From: Vespula vulgaris
Lineage: Eukaryota; Arthropoda; Insecta; Hymenoptera; Vespidae
Assembly (NCBI RefSeq): GCF_905475345.1
Contig: NC_066601.1
Span: forward strand, 4,071,501 to 4,135,500
DNA: 64,000 bases
Reading direction: 5' to 3'
The translations under genes were made by a program, and so were the position numbers. Below the pieces are notes generated by a model. That model was not told where the DNA came from. It did no database searches and saw only the letters and a program-made list of their open reading frames with translations. The number at the start of each line of letters is the position of its first letter. The first letter of the stretch is position 1. Below, piece after piece: positions 36,996 to 49,206 of this stretch.

Positions 36996-37300
36996 ATGTC
37001 GAACGATAAAGTAGAAAAGATTTATAAAGAGCACATTTTACGAACAGCTTGCCTTTATTTTATCTCTGCTCTCGGATTGCCGCGATAATAGCCTCGAGTG
37101 TACTCGAAAGCCACATACAAATCGGTGCATCGAGGGCAATAACGCGCACGGCACTCGCCAGCGAATCGCGAAACGAAAGATTAACATATGCGCTTGACTT
37201 TATTGAATACGACAAGAGCACGCCCGATCGAAAGTTTTATGAATGGTTGAACACTGAAACGCAATATCGATGTTACGATCTTGCGATTATACACGATTAA
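36996..37300 (+). CDS. Two overlapping unassigned frames, possible broken gene
   Basis: A good acceptor-like tract (gtgctttttctag) ends directly at ATG 36996. This opens 30 codons (MSNDKVEKIYKEHI...) closed by TAA TAG at 37086. A second frame, shifted relative to it, is open from 37049 to 37300 (83 codons, non-ATG start). It reads RIAAIIASSVLESHIQIG and ends YDLAIIHD. About 64 percent of its codons start with a purine and about 30 percent with G, which is coding-like. Together they could be one frameshifted gene or two chance frames. No family is recognised and there is no low complexity. Confidence 0.18.
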
Positions 37301-37505
37301 TAATGTTACTTATGTATACCTATGGTGGTATTACACATTAACGTGGTTCATTTTATGTTGTTGTTATACAATGCGTTTCTACTATATAACGGTACGTTTT
37401 ATTAGCAAGCACTGTTAATTCAATGATAAGAAAATATTGATCCATAAATGGAATTATTCCTTTTTCGATACTTGCAAATCAAATTATAATGTTTAATGTC
37501 GATTC

Positions 37506-37534
<29 letters not shown>
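37506..37534. repeat. Poly-A run
   Basis: 29 consecutive A, followed by AAAG units. There is no retroposon body upstream that I can recognise, and no obvious target-site duplication. Confidence 0.9.
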
Positions 37535-37536
<2 letters not shown>

Positions 37537-38089
37537 AAAGAAAGAAAGAAAAAACACGGGAACTATTTTCACGTAGAAATAAAGGACGTATTCGATAATC
37601 TATACTCATAAAGAATATTATTTAGTTTATCGACAAAAATAATAAAATAAACCGATAAAATTTGATCCTATATTTTATGGAGATCTCTGTAGACAGTCAT
37701 TAATACTATCGTTCGATGATATACATCGCAATCCATGGATAAATACGACTGAATCGGATAGCCTATGAATATTCGCATTAGCGTTATCGTAGTGACCGTG
37801 CGTTCATGTTAATAGCGAACATTGACATCCATAATAGGGTTCCAACTGGCTGATTATAAACAATATTATAAGGAATGTTCTTCGGTGACAGATCACATCA
37901 TTCATAACGTAATCCGATTGTCCATGTAATCGCTTGGAACGAAAAGAAATCCAACGTTGACGATACACATTCGTTGCTGAAACTTGTAGATAACATAATA
38001 ATTTATAGTTACTAATATTTCGTTCAACATGTCATTATTCCAATTTTTTATTTCGTTCTATTTTATCAGAATTGAACGAATCCATTCAC

Positions 38090-38178
38090 CCATCCATCCA
38101 TCCATCCATCCATCCATCCATCCATCTATCTCTTCATACATCCATAAATCCATCTATCCATCCATCCGTACATCCATA
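38090..38178. repeat. (CATC)n microsatellite
   Basis: Perfect CATC units at 38090-38126, then imperfect CATC/TATC/CATA units to about 38178. Confidence 0.93.
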
Positions 38179-38440
38179 TGAGAAATTCTACGATATGGAA
38201 GAGTTAGGAATAATAAAGGGTCCATTTTATCGGTTATAAAGGGACGATTTTGCAAGTTTCTATCAAGTTAGATATCTACGTATATATATGTATAGATACA
38301 TTCGTATATTTCTAGAATATTCGAAGAGTAACCAATACGAGATAATAGTTAGTAGGGTTTGGAATTGATGAAAGACGTTGAACGCACGGATAAGCAACAA
38401 GGGTGAGAGAGGGAGGGGGTGGGAAAGAGAGAAGTATTGC

Positions 38441-38478
38441 AGATAGGTAGATAGATAGATAGGTAGGTAGATAGGTAG
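38441..38478. repeat. (GATA/GGTA)n tract
   Basis: AGATAGGTAGATAGATAGAT-type alternation of GATA and GGTA tetramers. Confidence 0.93.
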
Positions 38479-39015
38479 AGACAGAGAAACCAAGGGACAG
38501 AGCATCGAATTAGAGGAATTATTCGCAAACTGGCCTGAAATCATTGGACAGCGTGCGATGGATCGATCGATAACATCGAATCGATGCTATCAACGTCGTG
38601 TCCTACGAAGCATTTGGTTCCTACAGACCAAACGGATGGTAGCCGTCCAATATTTTGATTGATCAATGCAGATAGGTGCAATCGATGATCTTAATGATGA
38701 CACCTAAATTGAAATATACGAATCGAGATATCTTACTTTTTCTCTTTCGTTCACCGTAGAAAAAAAAAAAATAAAGAGATTCTGCAAAAATCTTGTATCT
38801 TTCTCTCATTTTTTTACCATACCTTTCTCGGTTGATTCGTTTACAAACGTAAAATACGAGCTTATTAATCACTATAGAGAGAGGGTTGAAGATAAGCTTG
38901 TCTTGTAAACATTTGGACTGAATTACGTGAGAGGATTTATATCGTAATCCCATTCATCGTTTGGGCACTTATCGAAATCGACTTGATAAAGCTTCTACGA
39001 TGGTAAATTTTAAAT

Positions 39016-39051
<36 letters not shown>

Positions 39052-40497
39052 AAGAGAAAGATATGCGTTTGAAAGAGCTGATATGGAACTCCGTTAAAAG
39101 GTGAACCTTTTTAGACTTTGATACTGGATTTGTATAATCGCCCTAGATTTTCCTGGATCCAATTTAAACGGAAGAGATTTGGCTCTCTTTCTCTTTCTTC
39201 CTCTCCTTCTTTTTCTCTCGTATGGAGTAAATCGTTGTAGGACGTTAAGGATGTATAAAATTCTATTTACATTCGCAAATATATGGGTACATATTTGCAT
39301 ATGCATGTACAGGGTCCTTTCTAAAAATCTAGAGTGTATTCGTAAAGGCGGCTAAGTTATTCACGAACAAAGATATTCATACGAACATATTTTTGGGAAA
39401 TGTGTAGCTTCGAAAGAACAGCAGACTTACCAAATTACTTCAAAGTCGCCTAAATCTGGCTAGTCGAATAATTTCTTAAATCGTTAGAAAAATAAAGTTG
39501 AGAATCTCCTTGGAAATATATTCAAACAATCTTGTTCTCTCTTTTTTTTCATTAGAGTTCCTTTCAATTGTTAAAGTATTTCATTAGGATAGACATCTAA
39601 CACGATTAAATGTAAGTTGAACTTTGTCAAAGGATCTTTTTAACTTCTTGGTATTTCTCTATGAAAATTTTTATGAAAGAGAAATAAAAAATAAAAATGA
39701 CAATGTTAAGATTATTCATTATGACTCAGTGTTCTCGAGTTATACCAATTAAGTTTAAAAAAGCCCTTATAAAAAAAACTTTTAACTTTTGAGTCTCTAA
39801 CTCGTAAGCTCGTATACCTAATGAAATAATAATAGCGAACACGTACGTTTTTATATAAATATATCAAAATGTTGCAGCAGAATAATTTCAAAAACAGCAA
39901 TTGGATTTTCGTCGTTGGAAAAACGAAACATTGCCTTTCTCAACGTCAAAGTAATCCTGATATTAACCAAAAGTATTGTAGGTAGAAACCATAAACAAAA
40001 TTCAAGCTACATATTGGAATCTCGTCCTTTTCCTTTTTCTCTAAGTTCCATATATACTATTCCGCTGCAACAATACAGAGAAAGAAACGAGCGGAAAAGT
40101 GAAGGATAGGTGGATGGATGAGGTGGAGATTCGCGAAATTGTTTGCTCGGGAGACACGTTTGCCTACAAATCGAGAAAGAAGGTACCATCGAAAACCCGA
40201 CGAGTTCTGTCAACGGGAACATTTTTCGTCTAACGTGTGTTCGCACGAGGGGGAGAAAAAAGGAGAATAAAAAACGCGAATCGACAAATTTCTATAGTAG
40301 GTAAAAAAAAAAAAAGAAAAAGAAAAAGAAAAAGAAAAAACGACAGAAAGAAAGAAAAAAGAAAGCTCATGCCGATTTATTCGAAGTCATAGGTACGAAG
40401 GGAAAAGAGCTATTCTAAGAAAACTACTCAAAGCCCATTTCTTATACTCCCTCTTTTCTCTGACTTTAGGTAACAAATCACGAACTTAAAAGTCTCT

Positions 40498-41076
40498 CTA
40501 AGAGCAATACCTCTTTTCGTGGCACGCGATAGAAGGAGGATATCGATCGATCGAGTCGGATAATCGACAAGGATGAGAGATACGAAACGAAAAGGACGTT
40601 AACAAGAAAGGGAAAGAGAAAGAGAAAGAAGAAGAGAAGGGATAGGAAAAAAAGAAAATACTATCGGTGCAATTAACGACGCGTGCGAGAGAACCCGACG
40701 ATGCAACGACGTAGAAAATTAGATTGTAAAAAATCGGAGGAAGCGATCTGTTCGCTTCATCCGACTTTTGCGCGAGGAGGGACGAGGGAAGAACCGATGG
40801 AAATGAGAAGCGTTGAGAAGCAACTCTTTCTATCTCTTTTCCTTTTTTATTACGTCTTTGCGCGATGACTTTGGCTCGAGTTGAGAGGAAAAAAGAGAGG
40901 AGCAGAAAAAGAAAGAAAATTGGATGAAAAGACGAACGAATAATTTCAGGTTGAGCAACGAAGCACCGTCGTCGAGACGTTAGAGCGACGATGTTGCAGT
41001 TCGAAATGGATAATCTTGTGAACGTGTGCATCTGTGTGTGTATAGAATGACCGATGGCTAACAATGGCAAATGCAA
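40498..41076 (-). CDS. Long minus-strand frame, 192 codons, probably spurious
   Basis: An ATG-to-stop frame of 192 codons, the longest not made purely of GA/CT repeat. The first 50 residues are mixed (MHLPLLAIGHSIHTQMHTFT..., with TSRRRCFVAQPEIIR). Two pyrimidine-rich blocks then encode hydrophobic/Ser/Phe runs (FFLFLLLSFFL and SSSFSFSFPFLL). The strand is pyrimidine-rich, which removes stop codons and lengthens chance frames. No signal peptide, domain or homologue is recognised. Confidence 0.12.
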   Translation of the reverse strand: MHLPLLAIGHSIHTQMHTFTRLSISNCNIVALTSRRRCFVAQPEIIRSSFHPIFFLFLLLSFFLSTRAKVIAQRRNKKGKEIERVASQRFSFPSVLPSSLLAQKSDEANRSLPPIFYNLIFYVVASSGSLARVVNCTDSIFFFSYPFSSSFSFSFPFLLTSFSFRISHPCRLSDSIDRYPPSIACHEKRYCS

Positions 41077-44000
41077 TGGTGGTAGAGTTTAAAGCGGTTG
41101 GGACTGACAGTCTTATATATTTTCCACTGTCTGTTTCCTACACGAGAGGGGTAATCACTCGCGTGCCAGTGCGAGTGTTCCTGTGGTTTTCGCGGCGATA
41201 CCGACTTGGCCGACCGCTCTTACGCTTCGTTTAAGCCGCGCCCGCAGGGGAACGAACCCTTCTCACCCCTTTCTTCTCCTTCTCCTCGTCTTTCATTGTA
41301 ATTTGCGCGAGATCGTATCTCCTTCCTCGACGATAATTTTCCAAGAGTCGGGAGAGCGAGAAAGAGAGAGCGAGAGAGTGTTAGAAAGTGGTAGCCAAAT
41401 TAAGTCCTTGATTATAACATTTAAACACTTCTTTGTACAAATATAATTCTGGACTTTTATTTAAAAAAATATATGTACGTATATAAATATAGGAACGTTA
41501 AACTCTTGAAATTTTTCGATGAAAATCGATCGAAAAGAAATTTATTTGTTTCTTCTTTCTTTTTTTTTCATTTTCTTCTTAAGACATTCATACTTTTAAA
41601 CATTCCAGAAGATGGGATTTTTCCTTTCAAAACATTCTATGTTTCGATGATCTAATAAAAATAATCATTTGGAGTATCCTTTCTATCTATCTTTTTAATT
41701 TAATAACTTACGGTCTACTCTTCTCTTTCCCACGGTTCTCGACCAGGACAAATTTGTCAAGTAATTATACCGCACGTCGAGTATGCGGTTGTACGACACC
41801 AACTCGTCGCGTCGCTGACGGCGGTCCTTAACGTTAATAACCGAGTTTAACACATACTGAACTTTGAAACTCGATACGAATCACGTGTAAGTTACGCGAG
41901 TAAAAAAATTAATAAAAGAGGAAAAACGAGTATCACTCGTTAGGTATCTGGCAAAAAAGAAAAAAAAGAAGTATCAAGTGCGATCGATAAAGAGTAAAGT
42001 AAATGATAATAGATTAATACATCGTAAAGAGTGGTGTTACCGATTTCCAATCACGATTTCGTCTAAAAAATATAAAATTTGAAAAGCGATGTAAAAAGAT
42101 CTTGTAGAGATTGATCCAACAAAGAGTAACGCAGGATTTTTCGTACGTCCAGAGAAAAGCATGAACGAGATTGGGTTGCCATCGCGCTTTAACGCCTCCA
42201 GGGCGAATGTGTACACGTAGGATGTACATAGTACTCGACAAATAAATGTACGAGTTACCGTTTTCTCTCTATCCCCTCTCTCTCTCTCTCTCCCTCCCCC
42301 TCTTCCGCCCTTCTATTCTTGAGTACCGTACAATCAACAGAGAAGTTTCCAACGTGAATCAAAATCAACGTTATGCACACGAAGAAAGTAATTTTCTTGC
42401 CAAACAGTAAACAGAGTCGTTCCCGATGGAAATTAACGTTTAAAATGTTCCGAGCTCGATTCGAATAAGAACCAATATGTTATTTGCTCTTCTGTAGAAT
42501 CTAATTCACAAAAGACTTCTCGTTAGGTAAAAGCGCATTCCGTTGAAATAGATAATAAAGTACCGGAATTATCCACTTTTGCGAAGATACCGTACAGATT
42601 TAATTAATCCGGAAGATTCTTCGACGTATGTTAGTCGTTTAGAAAGGAAATCCTGATGTTCGTTAGATAGCGTAATATCTCGTTAGAAAACACTCGATGC
42701 AAAAGCGTAGGAACGTATTTATGTCTGCAGGTATATACGTAACCGTACATGCATACGTACATACACCATTATATTTCATTTTACTTGGATACATAGACAA
42801 ATTCTCACGAAATATGCGTGTTCTATAATTAATCAAGAACTCGTTAGCTCGAACCAAGATATTGGTTTCCTACTGAAAGCAACATGACAATCTCTACCGA
42901 GACTACAAAGATCTATCTCTCTCTTCTCTACTTCGTTACGACGCGACGTGTGATTAAGTTGAGAGATAGAAATCTGTAACTCGTATCGTGCAACTTTCAA
43001 AGCTTCTCAACGTTTCAAATGCGAAGAGATCGAAATTGCATCATGGATTATCAAAGAGATTTTCTTCCTCGGTATATGCATGTATGTTTATACGCAGAAA
43101 TTCGGTGAATTCAGGAAACTCGTCCGTGTATTCGAGCAAACGTATTAGAATTCGACTAATTCGATCGTAAAGTTCGTTCGAAGAAACGAAATAATAGCCG
43201 TTTGTTTATATTTCTTTCTGGCTTTTCTCTACTCATTTGGAAAAAGAAATAATCGAAGGAAATTTTGAGAGAACATAAAAGGGAAGCTCTGGTAATAGCC
43301 GCTAGTAGTATGAAATTTCTCCGTGAAAGTTTACATAGTATCTTCCCAGGGCGATTCCGATCTCGCGAATCGTTAAACGGGAACTTTTTATCATCACGGG
43401 AGGCTTTCCCCGAGGCCGCGGCCCTCTTACTTATCCTCATAAAATCTGAATTTCACGAGGAGGAGAAGAAGAAGAAGGAGGAGGAAGGGGAGAAGAGGAG
43501 AAGAGGAGAAGAAGGAAGAGGAGGAGAAAGAAGAGGGTGGAAAAGGAGAAGAAGTAGGAGGGTAGCTTTATACGGTACCCAAAGGAGTTTCGAAGAATAT
43601 GCTTGATACAGAAGGCGAGTCGTAATGACGCGGTAGGAACTTGGAAAGACGTTTCACATCCTCGAATCCTCTAACTCGGACAAAACTCCCGTCTTTCCTA
43701 CTCCGACGAAACATGAAATTTCGTCGGAAACTTTGGCTTTCTCCGAAATTTAGATCCCTCATACTGGATCCAATGGTTATCCATTACCATGCCGAGAGAA
43801 ACGCAAAAGTTTATGCGATTGTGTAACTCTCCGTTCTCTTTGATACCTAATTTTTGAACGGTTCAACTAGCAATTCTTAGATATACTCCAAGAGCTAGTC
43901 GTTCGAATAGTTTGATACAAAGGAGAATGAAAAAGGAGGAGTAGAAGAGGAAGTAGAAGAAGTAGAAGAGAAAGCGGAACAAGTGGAAGAGAAAGAAAAG

Positions 44001-44079
44001 AGAGAGAGAGACAAAGATCGATTAACGCTAGACACGACTGGTTCCCTTTAATTGTCTAATCGCCTCTTGGGATATATAG
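41077..44079. other. Non-coding stretch
   Basis: A unique GC-rich island at 41040-41260 contains an inverted pair, CACTCGC / GCGAGTG, at 41156-41177. A palindrome, GACAAATTTGTC, lies at 41747-41758 and an inverted pair, ACCGCA/TGCGGT, at 41769-41789. A purine-rich GAG/AAG block spans 43458-43560, and AAG/GAAG-rich DNA occurs at 43925-44015. Frames at 43156-43606 overlap on both strands and are dominated by Glu/Lys/Arg. No supported gene. Confidence 0.55.
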
Positions 44080-44262
44080 GCTCGTTATCCGATTCTATCA
44101 AGCTGCTGTGCATCCTAGATGGAGAGGAGAGGAATACCGAACCAATTGGAATTGTCGGCTACCTATCGATGAACATAGAGAGCAAGAGGTGGTAGAATCG
44201 AGGTGGGGGAAGAGCGACGAAAGCGGATATCTCAAATTATACGCCGGTGTAATTAGTGAGAT
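44080..44262 (+). CDS. Candidate 183-nt exon
   Basis: A pyrimidine-containing acceptor (ending gggatatatag) and a donor (GTGAGAT|gtaagcgg) bracket 183 bases. The frame that takes two bases from upstream is open throughout and leaves two bases. It contains RWRGEEYRTNWNCRLPIDEH and SDESGYLKLYAGVISE. About a third of its codons start with G. The composition is varied, with no repeats. The antisense strand is also open for 65 codons. Around sixty stop-free runs of this length are expected by chance in the window, so the splice sites carry most of the weight. No family is recognised. Confidence 0.15.
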
Positions 44263-44412
44263 GTAAGCGGCTCGTCGACGGGCTCTAACGCCCACGACGT
44301 TCGAACTTTGGCTATGAATTGGGAACGAGACAGCTAAGTATTATCGATTTTCCCCTATGGCCATCCCTTTCGATCATTAAATCAACGCGTATCGATACAA
44401 CGAAAGAAAACT

Positions 44413-44414
<2 letters not shown>

Positions 44415-44455
<41 letters not shown>
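44415..44455. repeat. (CT)n microsatellite
   Basis: About 41 bases of CT. Confidence 0.95.
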
Positions 44456-44458
<3 letters not shown>

Positions 44459-45379
44459 CGCGGGCATATACTGTGTTTCAAATTATATTTTAATTACATT
44501 TAATTACGTCATTTCAATTTTGTATGTATTATATATGTACTCCTTTTTTTATTTTGTTCAAAAGCATCTCAAAAGTATCTCGCGTTTCCAATTAATTAAA
44601 TGTGTATTTTCACGAAAAGTTGAAATATTTTTTTAAATAAATAATTAAAAACAGTATATAATTTTGAAAACAATTTCGATATTCTTAATGCTTGTTCCAT
44701 TTTTTTTACATTATGTCTATCAAATATCCGATAGCGTGTTATCTTTCGTAAATCTAATTTTTTCGTTTATTCTAATAATAAAACGAGAAAAATTCTAAAA
44801 TATAGAACAACGAGAGAAGAAAGTTTGGCGTAATAAAGGAAGAAAGAGAAAAAAAGGGAAATAAAGTAGAAAGGCTTAGTAAAGGATTCCAAGAGAAAAT
44901 TCGTTAGGATCGGAAGGAGAGCGTGCCAACGTCACCGAGCTTTTCTCTAATTTTATGATATTTTTTATCTCCCCGATCTGACTCGAATGGCTGGGCAAAA
45001 CTTTCGCAGAAAGTTTGTTGTCGCGACTTTCGAGGATACGTTTACGTTTTCCCAATGGTAAAAGTAAAATAAATATAAGTAGATTCCACAGAGGCTGTGG
45101 TTATCCGAAATCGAAACTTTTTCGATACTTTGTCTCTCGCATAGCTACTTATTTCTAATGAAAAAAATATCGGAGGAATATAACAGTTGCTTTAAAGATA
45201 TTCTTCCCTTCTCTATCGATCTCTATAGATTTCTTATTGGTTTAGAAAAATATAAAAATAGATAAGGACGTTTCGTCTAAAATAGGGCAGATTTCTCGTG
45301 GTATCGCTCTTTAACGATTATGAGAAAGTAGAACATATTAATTTAATTAATACGGTCGTTGCGTGGCGAGCGTGAAGCA

Positions 45380-45454
45380 GAGAAAGAGAGAGTGAGAGAC
45401 AGACAGAGAGAGAGAGAGGGAGAGAGAGAGAAAGAAAGAGAGACAGAGAGAGAA
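45380..45454. repeat. GA-rich tract
   Basis: GA units with GTGA, CAGA and AAAG interruptions. Confidence 0.9.
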
Positions 45455-45620
45455 TAAATTCTTAAAATCTAGGTCAACGATCGATAGACCACCACGGAGC
45501 TGGGTCATCTTTTAAAGCCGCTGAAACTTTTCTCCTCTCTTCTCAGCTTCCTTCGTCATTACTTCAGATTCCCAAGACAGAGATTAAAAAATTGAATTAG
45601 GTCCCTTTGGAGAAGGGACT

Positions 45621-45623
45621 TTT

Positions 45624-45653
<30 letters not shown>
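45621..45653. repeat. (TTTC)n microsatellite
   Basis: Eight TTTC units. Confidence 0.93.
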
Positions 45654-45654
<1 letters not shown>

Positions 45655-46554
45655 CTATCTGTCTCTCTTGCTCTTTGTCCCTTTCTCTCTCTCTCTCTTT
45701 CTCTTTCTTTCGATCAAGATCGATCTCAATCCTAGTGGATCATTAAAATCGGAAATGCTCAAATAAAATCACGCTCGGTTAGAGAGACGAGCTTGTCGAG
45801 CTCGCAAACGTTGCATTATTATTGCGAATCCGCAGCTCTGCCCGCGTTATTCACCCACCGAATAAATTATCTCGTGTTTGCTTGGGATCTGCAAGAGAAA
45901 TGTGAAATTTGTGTGTACGTGCGCGCTTCTATGTATGTGAAAGAGAGAAAGAGAGAGAGGACGTTCATCGTCATGGAAGAGTTCGATCGACGTGCAATAA
46001 ATCCGGCTTGACCAATTCACCAGCAGCGATAACGTTGCTAAAAAAAGACTAAAAATATCCCGAAGCTTCGCAATGACGCTTCGAGCTAAAGATTATGCGA
46101 ATTTTCACTCTTCATCGCTTCAGCTACCGTCCTAAAGAAAATTCTTCCTTCTCTCGTTCAATCCAATCTTTCCCTATTTTATCTCATGATTTTTCTATTT
46201 TTTTTTCTTTTTTTTTTTTTTCTTAAACGAATTCTTCTCCTTTTTTCTTCCTTTTTTTTTTTAACTAGGATCTTCGGCAATAGACTTTATTTTTTTTTTT
46301 TTTATTATAAATTTCGTAATATATACTTAACTTTTATATATGTGTATACATGTGCGCGTATGTACATAAATAGAAATGAACGAAAAGTCTTAGATACATA
46401 ACGTCGAAAAGAATTTTAACGTTTAACATCGTCATTTACACTCTCTGTCAATGTTGTTATCAGTGTTACATTGACTGGCCTTGGTTCGTAATAAATCGAA
46501 AATCGATTGGAAAAGAACTGGTCGTGTTTCATGACGAGCATCGAGAAAATTGAA

Positions 46555-46805
46555 TCATTCGCTTGCAGATTTATTAATTTTCTCTGGTACATCGTGAACA
46601 AGGGATGAGAGAGAGAGGAAGGGAAAAATCGTAGATATCGTCGTGTTCTCGACGGACGTTGGAGTCGATATATCGACAAATCCACGACGAGTAGACGTAT
46701 CGCCAAGCTCGGAACAATTACCATTTCCCGGTAGGTCGTTCGGAGTGCTCGTTTCCTCGCGCATTCCGCTTCGTATCGAGCGGAATAAATCTTGCGTCTT
46801 GACGT
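46555..46805 (-). CDS. Candidate 3'-terminal exon
   Basis: On the minus strand a CT tract of about 35 bases plus ctttcttccttctg leads to the first AG (cgctcgtag). An 83-codon frame then runs to a TGA, taking one base from upstream. It reads VKTQDLFRSIRSGMREETST, then DISTPTSVENTTIST, ending NKSASE. About two thirds of the first 60 codons start with a purine, and GTCGATATATCGAC (46664-46677) is a palindrome within it. Its phase fits one reading of the candidate at 49152-49206. CT tracts are everywhere here, so the acceptor may be accidental. Confidence 0.14.
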
Positions 46806-46831
46806 CTACGAGCGATACAGAAGGAAGAAAG

Positions 46832-46833
<2 letters not shown>

Positions 46834-46868
<35 letters not shown>
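46834..46868. repeat. (GA)n microsatellite
   Basis: About 35 bases of GA. On the minus strand it would be the polypyrimidine tract of the adjacent candidate exon. Confidence 0.93.
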
Positions 46869-46871
<3 letters not shown>

Positions 46872-47044
46872 AAGAAAAAGAGAAAAAGTCAGTTGAAAGG
46901 AGACAAAAGCGAACTTCTCCGCGTTCTGTTTCCACCTTTCTGAACATCCTTTTACAGCTTACGATAAACATTGTCTTCGACTTTCTTTTTCTCTTTATCC
47001 TTTTCCCGGAATTTATCTACCTCGCTCTACTCGTATTTTTATAA

Positions 47045-47083
<39 letters not shown>

Positions 47084-49151
47084 TCTAAGTTATACCGTAT
47101 TCTATTTTTAAAACATTATATCGTAATATTAATTATTTTTATCATAATTATACTATACTATTTATCACCTACGATTCGCCAATAAATTTTGTTTTTCAAT
47201 AGTTGAAATAAATCGTTTGTCTTTCTTTTTCATTTTATCCACCCTTTTTATCTCCACCAGTTCGATAGACGTCTAATCTTTCGTGCACGACTATCAAGAG
47301 AAATCTTTTTTTCCTCGTTTAACGATCCAACGAACGTACCGCGAATTGATCCTCGAGCGACGAAAAGCCACGAGATACGTCCTACATCGGCGGTCGGTTT
47401 AATGGCTCATTCGGCGATACGCCAGCAAGCGTTCGAGCGTGAGCCATAAGATTTTGACCTCCTTTCTGGATACGTCAAAATTGTGTCACGAGAAGAAATA
47501 GCATCCTGCGAGCAAAATCAGCTCCCTTTTCCATCTTCAAAATTGTCGGTACCGTGCTAGTTTCTTTTCGCGTATTCGTGCCGTTTAAATAAAGAAAAAG
47601 AGAGAAAAAAAATATCGCTAACATTTAGAACGCTAAGGAAAATCGATCTCCGAGTAAAAACGATAAGATTCGTACAACTAATTTAATATAGTAAATATAC
47701 AACGAATCCTATTTCTAAGTCATCGCGATCAAATATGTCAGTGATTCGCTTAACTATTATTTTATCTCCGTTTTTATATTTTGTACAGTTTTCTCGCGAC
47801 AATAGCGTGATCCTTTTTTTCCCGAAGAAAATATTGTAACGATCGCTACGTGCAGAAATGGCGAGCACGTGAAAAGGGAGGGAAAAAAATGAATGAGGGA
47901 AAGGTTGAGGTAAAAGGAAAAAAGAACGAGAAAAAGGAATAAAAAGAAAAAAAGGGAGAGAGAGAAGGACTTCGCAGAAAATGAGCCGGGCTTGCAGGTT
48001 TTCTGGAGTAAACGCGAGTACAAACATTTCGACGATTCCTACGACGTGTTACGAGTGAGCTTGCAAAACACAACGAATAATCTCGAAGGAAGTAGCAATT
48101 GCGACTGAAGAGAAAAAGAGAAATGGGTAAAGAGAGAGAGAGAGAGAGAGAGAGAAGTTGAGAGTTTTAGAGAAACGTCGGCTTTTGTGCGATTATCATC
48201 ACACTCGCTTGTGGTTTGTCGACATAGATATACAATAATATCTAAAATTCTCACGTTTCTCTCTCTCTCTCTCTCTGTCTCTTACTCTCACCTCTGTATC
48301 AAGAAATTTATGTGTTTCGCACCATCGCCCAACGCTCTTTAATATATGCATACGCGAAGCACAGAACGTTCGAAGTTCGCCCATCGACGAAGCAAGTATC
48401 GAGTTCGTATGTCGGCTAACGACCATCCTGTTCCACCCTTACGACCCCCTTTACTCAACACACTCTTACCTTCTCCTTCCTCTTTACATTTTGAATACCG
48501 TCTCACGGCACACTCTTGTTCACTCGCGAGAAAATAAACCAACTTGCTTTCCAGAGTTTCCACCGTTCGAATAATTGAGATTATCGTTTGGTTAATTCGG
48601 CCATTGTACTAGTTCGATATCTCTTTCTCTCTCTCTTTCTTTTTTTCTTTCTCTTTCGAACACGTTCATGAACTTTCACGATAAGACGAAACTTCAGAGT
48701 CGTGATTAGACTTTAAACATAAAATCACTCGGGCCGATCATTTGATAGATTTCAAGAAAAGCGATCGTTCTTGGAAAGCATGTTTATCTTATCGCAAGAC
48801 TACCTACTCTCGCTTAGATGGAACAATAGGAACTATTCAGGATCGTATCTATATCTAGGAGCTCGTGAATCCAAATAATAGCTATAATGTCATGTTCCCT
48901 ACGTATAGTCTTATCGAGTAACGATAATGTAGTTATATAGGAGCTAACGCATAGCAGGAGGTGGTATGGCGTCTTGTACTAAGGATCGATGAATTGCATG
49001 GTATTGTCGGTAGCGTCATTGATGCGACCTCGTCTTACTACTCCATCAATGAGAAAATAGATCTCTATCGCGTGTAGACTAAGTTCCTGTAGTATCCAAT
49101 TCGTACAATTACGAATCAGATAACGTTAGATATATCTAGATGTGTACTTAC
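46869..49151. other. Non-coding stretch
   Basis: An AT tract (47049-47080), GA (48130-48155) and CT (48259-48280 and 48620-48655), otherwise unique. From about 48660 to 49500 the sequence is free of simple repeats and has high complexity. It carries a TCATTGATG / CATCAATGA inverted pair at 49016-49052 just before the candidate exon at 49152. Confidence 0.55.
47049..47080. repeat. (AT)n microsatellite
   Basis: About 32 bases of AT. Confidence 0.95.
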
Positions 49152-49206
49152 ATATTAGACCTATTTCCTTTGCCGCCTTCTCCGTTTTTATTTCTAAAGG
49201 TATATT
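49152..49206 (-). CDS. Candidate 55-nt exon
   Basis: On the minus strand tatttcattttcag is followed by 55 bases and a near-perfect donor, AATAT|gtaagtaca. In phase 0 it reads NIPLEIKTEKAAKEIGLI and leaves one base. A second frame (YTFRNKNGEGGKGNRSN) is open if one base is carried in. The phase-0 version has G at codon position 1 six times but at position 2 once, a coding-like pattern and a plausible charged helix. Stem-loops flank it at 49016-49052 and 49353-49383. The region is unusually repeat-free. No protein family is recognised. Confidence 0.24.

Larger units (their letters stand above)
37301..40497. other. Non-coding stretch
   Basis: A poly-A run (37506-37534), CATC units (38090-38126, degenerate to 38178), a GATA/GGTA tract (38441-38478), a GA tract (39019-39060) and a transposon-end-like ACAGGGTCC motif at 39309. 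A TATGGAACTC copy lies at 39082. Otherwise AT-rich unique DNA. Confidence 0.6.
44263..46554. other. Non-coding stretch
   Basis: CT (44415-44455), GA (45380-45454), TTTC (45621-45653) and T-rich tracts (46190-46310) in AT-rich unique DNA. No gene found. Confidence 0.6.

Noticed and set aside
37506..37560. Poly-A run as the tail of a retroposon
   Set aside because: No SINE or LINE body, Pol III boxes or target-site duplication could be seen upstream.
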